Positions 1-8,638 of a stretch of DNA of 33,811 nucleotides are shown one piece after another. The notes under the pieces were generated by a model. It ran no database searches. It worked only from the letters and a program-made list of their open reading frames with translations, and had not been told where the DNA came from. This DNA is from Flavobacteriaceae bacterium (GTDB lineage Bacteria; Bacteroidota; Bacteroidia; Flavobacteriales; Flavobacteriaceae), in contig CANLLR010000028.1 of NCBI GenBank assembly GCA_947491985.1, positions 1 to 33,811 of the forward strand, read 5' to 3'. Positions within the stretch are counted from its first letter, which is position 1; every line of letters begins with the position of its first letter. The position numbers and the translations under genes are program-made.

Positions 1-714
<714 letters not shown>

Positions 715-822
715 TTAATTTGAAAATGAGTTAATTTGGAAATTTGAAAATGAAAAAAATTACTTTTTAAAAGTGTTTGAAACATAATTTTCAAATTATC
801 TCATCTTCAAATTTTCAAATTA
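715..822. repeat. AT-rich imperfect inverted repeat built on TAATTTGAAAA
   Basis: The left arm (715-753) carries TTAATTTGAAAATGAG and a second AATTTGAAAATG. The right arm (783-822) carries the reverse complements (CATAATTTTCAAATT, CTTCAAATTTTCAAATTA). It fills the gap between the pyrG start and the stop codon of the DUF3820 gene, so it could form a long weak hairpin at the 3' end of that transcript. The unit looks like a simple intergenic repeat rather than a classical GC-rich terminator. Confidence 0.5.
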
Positions 823-1053
823 AATTGGTTTTGGATATTGCTTTTTGATATTGCGAATGAGTTCTTCCAAACCGTTCAACTTGATTTCGTAGATGAGTTG
901 GAGTTGTTCTCCGAGTTCGCCTTTTGGAAATCCTTTATTGCTATACCAAACGACATAATATTCTGGTATATCGATTAGGTAATAGCCTTCGTATTTTCCG
1001 AATGGCATTTTGGTGTGTGCAAGTTTGATGAGTTGTTTTTGTTGGATGTCCAT
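820..1053 (-). CDS. DUF3820 family small protein
   Basis: This 77-residue soluble protein has the compact DUF3820 pattern. The core is TKMPFGKYEGYYLIDIPEYY followed by VVWYSNKGFPKGELGEQLQL and a basic helical C-terminus. The family's biochemical function is not established; some members are labelled as quorum-sensing-regulated virulence factors by homology, which says little here. It has no signal peptide or membrane segment. It lies downstream of the OsmC gene on the same strand, separated by a short CGCAAAG-type repeat, and may be cotranscribed with it. Family assignment is fairly sure; the role is unknown. Confidence 0.8.
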   Translation of the reverse strand: MDIQQKQLIKLAHTKMPFGKYEGYYLIDIPEYYVVWYSNKGFPKGELGEQLQLIYEIKLNGLEELIRNIKKQYPKPI

Positions 1054-1062
1054 TTATTTAAA

Positions 1063-1100
1063 TGCAAAGAACGCAAACGTTGGTTCGCAAGTTTCGCAAG
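1063..1100. repeat. Short tandem GCAAAG/CGCAAG-type intergenic repeat
   Basis: The stretch holds four variants of one unit: GCAAAG, CGCAAACG, CGCAAG and CGCAAG. It lies between the OsmC stop and the DUF3820 start. A related run (CGCAAAG, CGCAAAG, TGCAAAG) lies upstream of pyrF at 27901-27930. Such short runs are, from memory, frequent between genes in flavobacteria. Confidence 0.4.
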
Positions 1101-1102
1101 AT

Positions 1103-1507
1103 TTACTTCCAATTAAATGCAATTTCTCTTTTTATCTCCGGATGCAGACTATAATGAACCGGACAAGTGATTGCAGTTCGTTCCAATATCATTTTTGTCT
1201 TTTCGTCAACCACTAGATTCATAGTAAAAGTGATGTGAATTTCAGAAATACGGCGTGGTTCAACAGCCATAATTTTGGTTACTTCGGCTGTTGATCCTGA
1301 AAAATCAACATCCAAATCACGTGCTTTGATTCCCATAACAGTTAACATACAAGTCGCTAATCCATTGGCAACAGTGTCGGTTGGCGAAAATGCTTCTCCC
1401 CTTCCATTGTTGTCAACCGGTGCATCTGAAATAATTTCAGTCCCCGACTGCAAATGGATGGATGATGTTCGTAAATCGCCTAAATACGTTACTTTGGAAG
1501 TGGCCAT
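1103..1507 (-). CDS. OsmC family peroxidase-like protein
   Basis: OsmC/Ohr proteins are small cytoplasmic thiol peroxidases that reduce organic hydroperoxides. This 134-residue protein has the two expected redox cysteines: C53 in NGLATCMLTVMGIKARD and C115 in ERTAITCPVHYSLHPEIK. The spacing fits the YhfA/OsmC branch rather than proving Ohr. The ATG overlaps the stop codon of the upstream LysM gene by one base (TAATG), so the two are translationally coupled and probably in one operon. Length is normal for the family. The physiological substrate cannot be read from the sequence. Confidence 0.9.
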   Translation of the reverse strand: MATSKVTYLGDLRTSSIHLQSGTEIISDAPVDNNGRGEAFSPTDTVANGLATCMLTVMGIKARDLDVDFSGSTAEVTKIMAVEPRRISEIHITFTMNLVVDEKTKMILERTAITCPVHYSLHPEIKREIAFNWK

Positions 1508-3453
1508 TATTCTGCTTGTTTTATAGTTAAATCGGTGTTGTAATACAAAATATAAATCCCATTATTAATATAGCCTCCTGCTACCTTCTGATCGTAATCA
1601 AATTTATTCTCAATCTGTTCAGTTACGGTTGATTGCACTGATTCTTTAAACTGTTTTTCTTGTGAAAGTCGCAACATCGTATCAAACGTAATGTCAAATC
1701 CGCGAACGGCATATTGGTTGGGCAAAACCCTATTTTTCTTTTTGAATGTCTTTTCAAAACGAGCTGCTTCAGGCGATTCATTTTCACGTGTTAGCGACGG
1801 ATAGGTCATTTTGAGTTTGGTGAGTCGCGACAACGCAATTTCTTCATTGTCTAACATTTCGTTGGGCTCTAAAATCACCAGTTGTAGTTGATAGTCCTTC
1901 ATAGCATTGGTCATTGCCGTTAACGTTGACGTAATAGTGTAATAACTTTCCGATTCCATTACCACAAAATTCAAACGGTCTTTTACAAAATACTTTCGAA
2001 TACTGTCAGAAACAAAGCTCCCTTTTTCTGTCGGTCCAACCAATTTAGTATCTTTTTGATTTTCGATAAGATATTGTTTTATCTCAGGCTTCTTCAAATC
2101 GACAACCGCGATGATATTTCCGTTTTTCGACTTCATGTAATCGAACATCGCTTGCTTTAGCAAATCGTTGTTGGGCGTAGCTTGGTATAAATTTTTATAT
2201 GATTTTTCATAGTCTTTCGATAAAGGAGAAATCACAGGAATGTTTTTACTTTCTAATATCTCTGCCACTTTTTCGACATGATTTTGGTAAAACGGACCGA
2301 TAACGGCATCAGCATTTTGAGCGCTTTCTCTCACAATCGAAACAGCATTGGAAGAGAATTTGGTTTCTTGCGAATCGTAAATCTTAACATTGATGTTCAT
2401 TCCCAAAACCTTTGCAGAATCAATCGCCATCAACGCACCCGAATAAAAATCGAGTGTCATGTTTAAAAATTTATCCTTTTTTAAACGGCTGGCTGTCGAA
2501 ACTAAAGTATCACTTTCTATTTTTGAGATATTGAAAGGCAAAAGCAACACCAATTCTATTCTGTCTTTTTTGGAAATCGTCTGCGTCAAATCGGCAAGCT
2601 GATTTTTTTTTGTTTTGGTATACGAAATCGATGCGGGTAATTTTAATAGCATTCCTTCTTTAACTCCGTCAGTAAGTTGCGGATTCAAAGATGTTAATTT
2701 TTCAGTTGTAATATTGAATTGTTTGGTCAAACTGTATAACGTTTCGCCTGCTTTTACGATGTATTCAAAAACGTTATCTGTTTTTACAACAGCTTTTTCT
2801 TCTGAAATTATTTCTTTTGGTGTTGCAGTTTTAGTGCCACTTCCGTGGATTTTTAACTTGTATCCTACAGGCAAACTAGCAACTATTTCGGGATTTTGTT
2901 TTTCTAATTCTTCTACAGAAATACCGTATGTGTTAGCAATGCCGTATTTGGTTTCTTTGGGTTGCACTTCATGTTGGGTAAACATTTTAGAATTGGTGTC
3001 CATTTTTGGTGAATTGGCATTCTTGTTAATAACCAATTCTTGTCCGGGTTGCAATCCGTCAGTCTTTAAAAAAGGATTGTTTTTTTCGAGTTCTTCAACA
3101 GTTATAGTGTACAACTTTGTCAAACTGTACAACGTTTCTTTAGGCTTTACAATATGTATTTGAGTCGCTTGAGAAAGCGATTTAGATGTTGGTTTAGCTA
3201 CGCTAGATTCGGATTCGCCTCGGGTGGTTTCTTTGGTTTTGGTTACTGATTTCGGAATCAAAATCACCGAATTCAATTGAATTCCGTTTTGCGAATCGGG
3301 ATTCAACTTGTAAATATCAAACGGCGTAACATTGTATTTTTGTGCAATAGAAGCAATGGTTTCTCCTTTAACAACGGTGTGTTTGGTGTAATTTTGTCCA
3401 AAGACCGTAAATCCAATCAGTAAAACCAAAATATAAACAACTTTTTTGAACAT
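1507..3453 (-). CDS. LysM-repeat protein with C-terminal periplasmic-binding-protein-like domain
   Basis: This exported 648-residue protein starts with a Sec signal peptide (residues 1-20, ending FGQ). Four LysM peptidoglycan-binding repeats follow at about 25-67, 100-143, 160-202 and 231-272, recognised by motifs such as VKGETIASIAQKYNV and KPKETLYSLTKLY. Linkers rich in Ser/Thr/Lys separate them. Residues about 299-645 resemble the type 1 periplasmic binding fold of amino-acid ABC receptors (LVLLLPF, FYSGALMAIDSAK, DAVIGPF, IPVISPLSK). No permease or ATPase is adjacent, so a cell-wall-bound structural or sensing role is more likely than transport. It lies downstream of guaA and is translationally coupled to the OsmC gene. 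The architecture is clear; the function is unknown. Confidence 0.85.
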   Translation of the reverse strand: MFKKVVYILVLLIGFTVFGQNYTKHTVVKGETIASIAQKYNVTPFDIYKLNPDSQNGIQLNSVILIPKSVTKTKETTRGESESSVAKPTSKSLSQATQIHIVKPKETLYSLTKLYTITVEELEKNNPFLKTDGLQPGQELVINKNANSPKMDTNSKMFTQHEVQPKETKYGIANTYGISVEELEKQNPEIVASLPVGYKLKIHGSGTKTATPKEIISEEKAVVKTDNVFEYIVKAGETLYSLTKQFNITTEKLTSLNPQLTDGVKEGMLLKLPASISYTKTKKNQLADLTQTISKKDRIELVLLLPFNISKIESDTLVSTASRLKKDKFLNMTLDFYSGALMAIDSAKVLGMNINVKIYDSQETKFSSNAVSIVRESAQNADAVIGPFYQNHVEKVAEILESKNIPVISPLSKDYEKSYKNLYQATPNNDLLKQAMFDYMKSKNGNIIAVVDLKKPEIKQYLIENQKDTKLVGPTEKGSFVSDSIRKYFVKDRLNFVVMESESYYTITSTLTAMTNAMKDYQLQLVILEPNEMLDNEEIALSRLTKLKMTYPSLTRENESPEAARFEKTFKKKNRVLPNQYAVRGFDITFDTMLRLSQEKQFKESVQSTVTEQIENKFDYDQKVAGGYINNGIYILYYNTDLTIKQAE

Positions 3454-3470
3454 ATCTTTTATTATTTTAA

Positions 3471-3528
3471 ATTTTGAATTATAAATTTTAAATGAAACGT
3501 TAACAATTTAAAATTTATAATTCAACAT
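3471..3528. repeat. AT-rich hairpin between guaA and the LysM gene
   Basis: A 23-base arm (3471-3493) is repeated in inverted orientation at 3506-3528 with one mismatch, around a 12-base loop. Both arms are made only of A and T apart from one G or C. It lies just after the guaA stop and about 18 bases upstream of the LysM start on the minus strand. It could attenuate, terminate or protect the guaA transcript, but without GC in the stem its stability is doubtful. Confidence 0.6.
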
Positions 3529-3551
3529 TTATAATTTATACTATTTTATCA

Positions 3552-5081
3552 TCATTCCCACTCAATCGTCGCCGGAGGTTTCGAGCTAATGTCATACACA
3601 ACTCGATTCACCCCTTTCACTTTATTGATAATCTCATTCGATACCTTCATCAAAAAATCGTACGGCAAATGTACCCAATCGGCCGTCATTCCATCTGTCG
3701 ATTCCACGGCACGCAATGCAATTACTTTTTCATAGGTACGTTCGTCTCCCATCACTCCCACACTATTTACAGGGAGCAAAATCGCTCCTGCTTGCCACAC
3801 TTTATCGTACAATCCGTGCGACTTCAATCCATTGATGAAAATGGCATCTACTTCTTGTAAAATACAGACTTTCTCTGGTGTAATATCGCCTAAAATACGA
3901 ATCGATAATCCCGGTCCAGGAAATGGATGACGTCCTAACAATTCAGGGTCAATCCCTAATGTTTTTCCTACTCTTCGCACCTCATCTTTAAATAACATAC
4001 GAAGTGGCTCAACGATTTTCAACTTCATAAAATCGGGTAAACCGCCCACATTGTGATGCGATTTTATCGTTGCACTTGGTCCTTTTACCGAAACCGATTC
4101 AATCACGTCAGGGTAAATCGTTCCTTGTGCCAACCAGGTTACGTCTTCTATAATTTTCGATTCGTCATCGAACACTTCAATAAAAACGCGACCGATGATT
4201 TTTCGTTTCGTTTCGGGATCATCTACACTGGCGAGTTCGTTCAAAAAACGTGCCGAAGCGTCAACACCTTTTACATTTAAACCCATTCCTTTGTATTGTT
4301 CCAAAACATTTTCAAACTCATTTTTGCGCAACAATCCGTTGTTTACAAAGATGCAATACAAGTTTTCACCAATTGCTTTGTGCAGTAAAACGGCAGCCAC
4401 TGTCGAATCAACTCCACCTGAAAGTCCGAGCACTACTTTATCACCCTGAATTTTCTCTTGCAAATCGCTTACACAATCGTCAACAAAAGCGTTAGGTGTA
4501 AAATTCTGAGGAACATGTGCTATTTTAACTAAGAAATTTTCTAAAATTTGCTTCCCGTCAGTCGAATGATACACTTCTGGATGAAACTGAATGGCGTAAG
4601 TCGTTTCACCTTCAATTTTATAAGCCGCATTTTCAACATCGTGAGTGCTTGCCAATTTCACTCCGTTCGTAGGCAAATGTTTTATGGTATCGCTGTGGCT
4701 CATCCAAACTTGCGAATTCACATTTACGTTTTCGAAAAAAAGTTCGTCTTCTTTAATGAACGACAAATTAGCTCTACCATACTCGCGCGTGTTCGAAGCG
4801 GCAACTTCTCCACCTGAAAAGTGGGCCAAATATTGTGCACCATAACAAACCGCAAGCAAAGGCATTAGGCCACGAATGTGCGATAAATCGATTTGAAGCG
4901 CATCTTCGGAACGCACAGAGTACGGACTTCCGCCAAGGATAACGGCTTTGTAAGATGATAAATCAGTTGGATAATTGTTGTAAGGGAAAATTTCGCAGAA
5001 TATATTTAATTCGCGAACACGGCGTGCAATAAGTTGTGTGTATTGCGATCCGAAATCTAAAATAAGTACGTTATGTTGCAT
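3552..5081 (-). CDS. guaA: GMP synthase (glutamine-hydrolysing)
   Basis: GMP synthase aminates XMP to GMP with ATP and glutamine in purine synthesis. The 509-residue protein has the class I glutaminase domain with catalytic C79 ([13 protein letters not shown]) and the H167/E169 pair (QFHPEV). The ATP pyrophosphatase loop SGGVDS is at about 221-226, and the protein ends in the hallmark PPATIEWE. I chose the ATG at 5081; an in-frame TTG two codons upstream would add only Met-His and falls inside a promoter-like box. The box TACTTTTG ends three bases before this ATG, which suggests a very short or absent leader. The neighbouring LysM gene follows after about 100 bases. Confidence 0.97.
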   Translation of the reverse strand: MQHNVLILDFGSQYTQLIARRVRELNIFCEIFPYNNYPTDLSSYKAVILGGSPYSVRSEDALQIDLSHIRGLMPLLAVCYGAQYLAHFSGGEVAASNTREYGRANLSFIKEDELFFENVNVNSQVWMSHSDTIKHLPTNGVKLASTHDVENAAYKIEGETTYAIQFHPEVYHSTDGKQILENFLVKIAHVPQNFTPNAFVDDCVSDLQEKIQGDKVVLGLSGGVDSTVAAVLLHKAIGENLYCIFVNNGLLRKNEFENVLEQYKGMGLNVKGVDASARFLNELASVDDPETKRKIIGRVFIEVFDDESKIIEDVTWLAQGTIYPDVIESVSVKGPSATIKSHHNVGGLPDFMKLKIVEPLRMLFKDEVRRVGKTLGIDPELLGRHPFPGPGLSIRILGDITPEKVCILQEVDAIFINGLKSHGLYDKVWQAGAILLPVNSVGVMGDERTYEKVIALRAVESTDGMTADWVHLPYDFLMKVSNEIINKVKGVNRVVYDISSKPPATIEWE

Positions 5082-5084
5082 GTG

Positions 5085-5092
5085 CAAAAGTA
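5085..5092 (-). promoter_or_regulatory. guaA -7 box (TACTTTTG) abutting the start codon
   Basis: An exact TAnnTTTG match on the minus strand is followed by CAC and then the guaA ATG. If it is used, transcription would start at or within a few bases of the ATG, giving a leaderless mRNA. Confidence 0.4.
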
Positions 5093-5152
5093 GTACTCTT
5101 GGTGGAAAATAAAAAGTGGATTTTGGAAATTATTTTATTTTTTCAGAAGAAG

Positions 5153-5293
5153 CTAATCCAGTCATCCGTTTCCCTCTTTTGCAAGCCAGTTCTTTTTTCT
5201 AAGTCATAAAAGCAGCTTCCGTAGGTCGCTCTTTTACAACAAGAAAAAAACAAACTTGCCTTACAAAAGTAGGTACACTGCTGTCTGGGCTAG
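5153..5293. repeat. Dispersed intergenic repeat, copy 1 (long imperfect hairpin)
   Basis: This gene-free stretch of about 140 bases begins CTAATCCAG and ends CTGGGCTAG, imperfect inverted ends. Inside, CTCTTTTGCAAG on the left pairs loosely with CTTGCCTTACAAAAG on the right, flanking an A/T-rich inner stem. The end GGGCTAG is shared with copies at 29421-29550 and, inverted as CTAGCCC, at 11603 and 27970. It occupies the gap between the divergent guaA and crcB genes. No ORF is apparent in it. From memory, similar elements are scattered between genes in many Flavobacterium genomes. Confidence 0.65.
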
Positions 5294-5348
5294 AGTACAG
5301 ATTAATAATTAGGCGCCACAATCGATATGAAAACTAAACCATTTTTAC

Positions 5349-5356
5349 TACATTTG
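5349..5356 (+). promoter_or_regulatory. crcB -7 box (TACATTTG)
   Basis: An exact match to TAnnTTTG lies 40 bases upstream of the crcB ATG. No convincing -33 TTG was found, and no fluoride riboswitch consensus is visible between this box and the gene. Confidence 0.45.
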
Positions 5357-5396
5357 TTTCAAACCAAAAAAGCTAATAGACAAATAATAGATCCAA

Positions 5397-5768
5397 ATGC
5401 TAAAAACCCTATTTTATATTGCTGTTGGCGGCGCATTTGGAAGCGTACTGCGTTTTTTAACCACCGTTTTGGTTAGTAAATATTGGTCTGCCCATTTTCC
5501 TTTAGCGACTTTTATTGCCAATATATTGGGGTGCTTTTTGATAGGTTTAATCATCGGAATTGTAGAAAAAAACAACCTAGCCAATTCCAATTTAAAATGG
5601 TTTTTAATCACAGGTTTTTGTGGCGGTTTTACCACCTTTTCAACCTTTGGTTATGAAAATTACACCTTGTTTCAAAATAATAATTCGTTACTTGCATTTT
5701 TATACATTGGTTTGAGTGTTGTTATGGGACTTTTTGCAATTTGGTTGGGACTTATTATTTCAAAATAG
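5397..5768 (+). CDS. crcB: Fluoride efflux channel CrcB/Fluc
   Basis: CrcB (Fluc) proteins are small dual-topology inner-membrane channels that export fluoride. The 123-residue protein has four hydrophobic segments and the family signatures GGAFGSVLRF near the N-terminus, the conserved N42 in ATFIANILGC, and GGFTTFSTF at 77-85, which lines the pore with phenylalanines. A single full-length gene implies a homodimer rather than a paired CrcB1/CrcB2 system. It stands alone, divergent from guaA, with its own TAnnTTTG box. Identity is sure from motifs and length. Confidence 0.95.
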   Translation: MLKTLFYIAVGGAFGSVLRFLTTVLVSKYWSAHFPLATFIANILGCFLIGLIIGIVEKNNLANSNLKWFLITGFCGGFTTFSTFGYENYTLFQNNNSLLAFLYIGLSVVMGLFAIWLGLIISK

Positions 5769-5774
5769 ATTTTT

Positions 5775-5831
5775 ACACAAATTGTGCTTAGTTGGCGCTA
5801 AATAATTAATGCTAATTGGTGCAATTTGTGT
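5775..5831. repeat. Inverted repeat ACACAAATTG...CAATTTGTGT
   Basis: Two perfect 10-base arms (5775-5784 and 5822-5831) enclose a 37-base loop containing smaller GCTAA repeats. It lies just after the crcB stop and may act as a 3' hairpin, though no T-run follows. Related ACAAATT/AATTTGTG intergenic hairpins are, from memory, common in flavobacteria. Confidence 0.55.
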
Positions 5832-5903
5832 CAAATCCTAAAAACACAAAAATCTATGTTAATCTGTGTCTTCTCTCTCTAATTTTTACTATTTTCGCAA
5901 CCT

Positions 5904-6911
5904 ATGAACGAGAAAGACATTCAAGCTATTCAGCAACTATTGGTAACTCCCAAAAGAATTGCCATCATTCCGCATCGAAGTCCCGACGGCGATGCCATTG
6001 GTTCTTCATTAGGTTTATATCATTTCTTAAAAAAACAGAACCATAAACCTGTTGTCATTGCACCGAATGATTTTCCAGAATTTCTTGGGTGGTTGCCTGA
6101 TTCAGAAACGGTTTTGGTATATGAAAATGATAAGACAAACACTACCAAAATCCTTCAAGAAGCCGAACTGGTTTTCACTCTCGATTTTAATGCGTTGCAC
6201 CGCACTGGTGAAATGGAAAATGTATTAAAAACACTCACTGTTCCAATGGTAATGATCGATCATCATCAAGCACCCGATTCTTATGCAACTGTCACCTACT
6301 CTGACACCTCATTTGGGTCGACTTGTGAAATGATATACAATTTAATCGGCTTTTTAAATCAAAAATCATTAATTGATAAAACCATTGCTACCTGTTTGTA
6401 TACGGGTATTTTAACTGATTCTGGAGGATTTCGATTTCCGAAAACAACTGGAACAACCCATCGAATTGTAGCCGAATTTATTGATTTAGGTGTTGAAAAT
6501 ACAGAGATTCCTAACCTTCTTTTTGACAACAATTCATACAATCGCTTGCAATTGCTTGGAAGAGCCTTACAAAATATGAAGGTATTGCCACAATACAATA
6601 CAGCCTACATCACTTTATCCCAAAAGGAATTAGATGAATTTAATTACGTAAAGGGTGATACCGAAGGAATTGTAAATTATGGTTTGACTATAAAAGGTAT
6701 TATTTTTGCTATCATATTGATTGAGCACCGCGATGAAAATATTATTAAAATTTCGTTCAGATCTCAAGGAGATTTCGATGTCAATAAGTTTGCTCGTGAC
6801 CATTTTAATGGCGGCGGACACATTAATGCTGCAGGTGGAAAATCAAATGATTCGTTAGAAAACACAGTAAAAAAATTAGAAGAATTAATCACAAAAATAA
6901 ACGTATCCTAA
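5904..6911 (+). CDS. DHH/DHHA1 phosphoesterase (NrnA-like nano-RNase / pAp phosphatase)
   Basis: Proteins of this family cleave very short RNAs or cyclic-dinucleotide products and dephosphorylate pAp. The 335-residue protein carries the DHH domain metal ligands H24, D28 and D30 (PHRSPDGDAIGSSLG), D94 (TLDFNA), D119-H120-H121 (MIDHHQAP) and a TDSGGFRF block near 171-178. The C-terminal DHHA1 motif GGGHINAAGG is at 303-312. All catalytic residues appear intact. Its stop shares one base with the gldI start (TAATG), making it the first gene of the gldI/PPIase operon. The upstream sequence TATTTTCG is a one-mismatch -7 box immediately before the ATG. Whether oligoRNA, pAp or c-di-AMP products are the main substrate is not readable. 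Confidence 0.9.
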   Translation: MNEKDIQAIQQLLVTPKRIAIIPHRSPDGDAIGSSLGLYHFLKKQNHKPVVIAPNDFPEFLGWLPDSETVLVYENDKTNTTKILQEAELVFTLDFNALHRTGEMENVLKTLTVPMVMIDHHQAPDSYATVTYSDTSFGSTCEMIYNLIGFLNQKSLIDKTIATCLYTGILTDSGGFRFPKTTGTTHRIVAEFIDLGVENTEIPNLLFDNNSYNRLQLLGRALQNMKVLPQYNTAYITLSQKELDEFNYVKGDTEGIVNYGLTIKGIIFAIILIEHRDENIIKISFRSQGDFDVNKFARDHFNGGGHINAAGGKSNDSLENTVKKLEELITKINVS

Positions 6912-7474
6912 TGTCAAAAATAAAATCTATTACCTTGCTTTTTCTTGTACTTGCAGTTATAATTAGTTGCAAACAACAACAAGCAAGAAGACCTATTTCA
7001 CAATCATCGGGAACATTCTTGAGTGAATCGGCTGAGCGCAATAAAAAACTCATTAAAGGTGAAGAAGGAAAAATTGATTCAATTATAAAAAGCAATCCGA
7101 AAATAAAATACATTGCTTCGAGCAAAGGCTATTGGTATCATTATGAAACCAAGAATGAAACCGACACGTTGCGACCAAAAAAAGGAGACGTAGCCAATTT
7201 TGTATATGAAGTGAAAGACTTGAATGGCAACGTAATTTATTCGGAAGTCGAATTAAAACCGCAAACGTATGTAGTAGACAAACAAAATATTATGATGGGA
7301 CTTAGAAATGGTATCAAATTGATGCGTAAAACCGAAAAAGTAACCTTTCTATTCCCATCCCACATGGCATTTGGTTATCATGGCGACAATAAAAAGATTG
7401 GCACCAATGAGCCTTTGATTTGCACAGTAACACTGACCGATTTTAAACCTGACTCTAAATTAATTACCGAATAA
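6911..7474 (+). CDS. gldI: Gliding-motility lipoprotein GldI (FKBP-type prolyl isomerase)
   Basis: GldI is a membrane-anchored FKBP-like protein required for gliding in Flavobacterium johnsoniae, thought to help fold gliding/T9SS machinery in the periplasm. The 187-residue protein has a lipoprotein signal with lipobox VIISC (C20). A polar linker follows, then an FKBP domain from about residue 90 (KKGDVANFVYEVKDLNGNVIY, GLRNGIKLMRKTEKVTFLFP, GTNEPLICTVTLTDF). It overlaps the DHH phosphoesterase stop by one base and is followed one base later by a cyclophilin-FKBP fusion, so all are likely cotranscribed. Gene identity rests on overall pattern and context; a generic FKBP lipoprotein is the alternative. 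Confidence 0.88.
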   Translation: MSKIKSITLLFLVLAVIISCKQQQARRPISQSSGTFLSESAERNKKLIKGEEGKIDSIIKSNPKIKYIASSKGYWYHYETKNETDTLRPKKGDVANFVYEVKDLNGNVIYSEVELKPQTYVVDKQNIMMGLRNGIKLMRKTEKVTFLFPSHMAFGYHGDNKKIGTNEPLICTVTLTDFKPDSKLITE

Positions 7475-7475
7475 T

Positions 7476-8597
7476 ATGCTTAAAAAATGTATTTCAGTAC
7501 TTGTACTTATAACCGCTTTATGGTCGTGTAAAAAAGAAGAACATACCAATTTAGTTGATGGCCTTTATGCCGACATTGAAACATCAAAAGGAACTATAAC
7601 CGTTCAATTGGAGTTTACTAAAGCACCTGTAACCGTGGCGAATTTTATAACATTAGCTGAAGGGAAAAATAATTTTGTTAGTCCAGATTTCAAAGGAAAA
7701 CCATTTTTTGACGGTTTGAAATTTCACCGTGTAGAACCTAATTTTGTAATTCAAGGTGGCGATCCAATGGGTAATGGTTCAGGAGGTCCTGGTTATAATT
7801 TCACAGACGAATTTACTGATTTGAGTCATGATAAATCAGGAACTCTTTCTATGGCTAACTCAGGACCCGGAACAAACGGTAGTCAGTTTTTTATTACCCA
7901 TGTTCCCACTCAAAATTTAGACGGAAGACACACCGTTTTTGGTTATGTGATTAATGACGGAATGAAAGTCGTAAACGAAATAGCTGTAAATGACGATATC
8001 ATTGCTGTAAAAATTATTCGAAAAGGAGAAGCCGCAAAAAAGTTTGATGCTCAAAAAGTATTTAATGATTACTTTAAATATGAAAGTGAAAACCAAATTA
8101 AAAAAGCGAAAATTGATGCTGAAATTCAAAAGAAAAATGAGGCACAAAATAAAATTTTAATTGGAGGAAAACTGGCTTATTTTAACCAACTAAAATTGAA
8201 AGCAACCAAGTCTACAACAGGATTAGTGTATAAAATAACGCAAAGTGGCAAGGGTAAAAAACCTGCCAATGGCGCGAATGTTTTCATAAACTATGCCGGT
8301 TATTTTGAAGATGGTATGTTATTTGACAGCAGCATAAAAGCCATTGAAGAAAGTTACGGTAAATTAAATAAGCAAAAAGAAATGCAACACGGTTATCAAC
8401 CTATACCTTTTATAATAGGAACTAAAACAGGTTTGATACCTGGATTTATAGAAGGATTGGAGAAAATGAAAATTGGTGACAAAGCCATTCTTTTTATTCC
8501 TTCCAACTTAGCATGGGGAGAACAAGGTTTCCCTCCATTAATTGAACCGAACACCAATGTAATTTTTGAAATAGAAATGCTTGAAAAATTAAAATAA
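7476..8597 (+). CDS. Lipoprotein prolyl isomerase, cyclophilin + FKBP fusion (first of tandem pair)
   Basis: Prolyl isomerases speed cis-trans rotation at proline during folding. This 373-residue protein has a lipoprotein signal (lipobox ALWSC, C18). A cyclophilin domain spans about 30-185 (FHRV with catalytic R85, [25 protein letters not shown]). A charged helical linker (about 190-235) leads to an FKBP domain at about 248-372 (VFINYAGYFEDGMLFDSS, FIEGLEKMKIGDKAILFIP, NVIFEIEML). The position of the cyclosporin-contacting tryptophan of human CypA is asparagine here (QNLDGRH), while the next gene keeps Trp. It probably works in the periplasm, lipid-anchored, alongside GldI. Confidence 0.92.
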   Translation: MLKKCISVLVLITALWSCKKEEHTNLVDGLYADIETSKGTITVQLEFTKAPVTVANFITLAEGKNNFVSPDFKGKPFFDGLKFHRVEPNFVIQGGDPMGNGSGGPGYNFTDEFTDLSHDKSGTLSMANSGPGTNGSQFFITHVPTQNLDGRHTVFGYVINDGMKVVNEIAVNDDIIAVKIIRKGEAAKKFDAQKVFNDYFKYESENQIKKAKIDAEIQKKNEAQNKILIGGKLAYFNQLKLKATKSTTGLVYKITQSGKGKKPANGANVFINYAGYFEDGMLFDSSIKAIEESYGKLNKQKEMQHGYQPIPFIIGTKTGLIPGFIEGLEKMKIGDKAILFIPSNLAWGEQGFPPLIEPNTNVIFEIEMLEKLK

Positions 8598-8638
8598 TTA
8601 GTATTATTGTACACTTTTTAAAAAATAAATTATAACTT

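Noticed and set aside
2615..3163. 182-residue plus-strand open frame inside the LysM gene
   Set aside because: It is antisense to a well-supported coding region, its composition follows from the complementary strand, and it has no domain pattern.
5294..5396. Fluoride riboswitch upstream of crcB
   Set aside because: The conserved fluoride aptamer blocks are not recognisable, and the likely -7 box is only 40 bases before the ATG, leaving too little leader.
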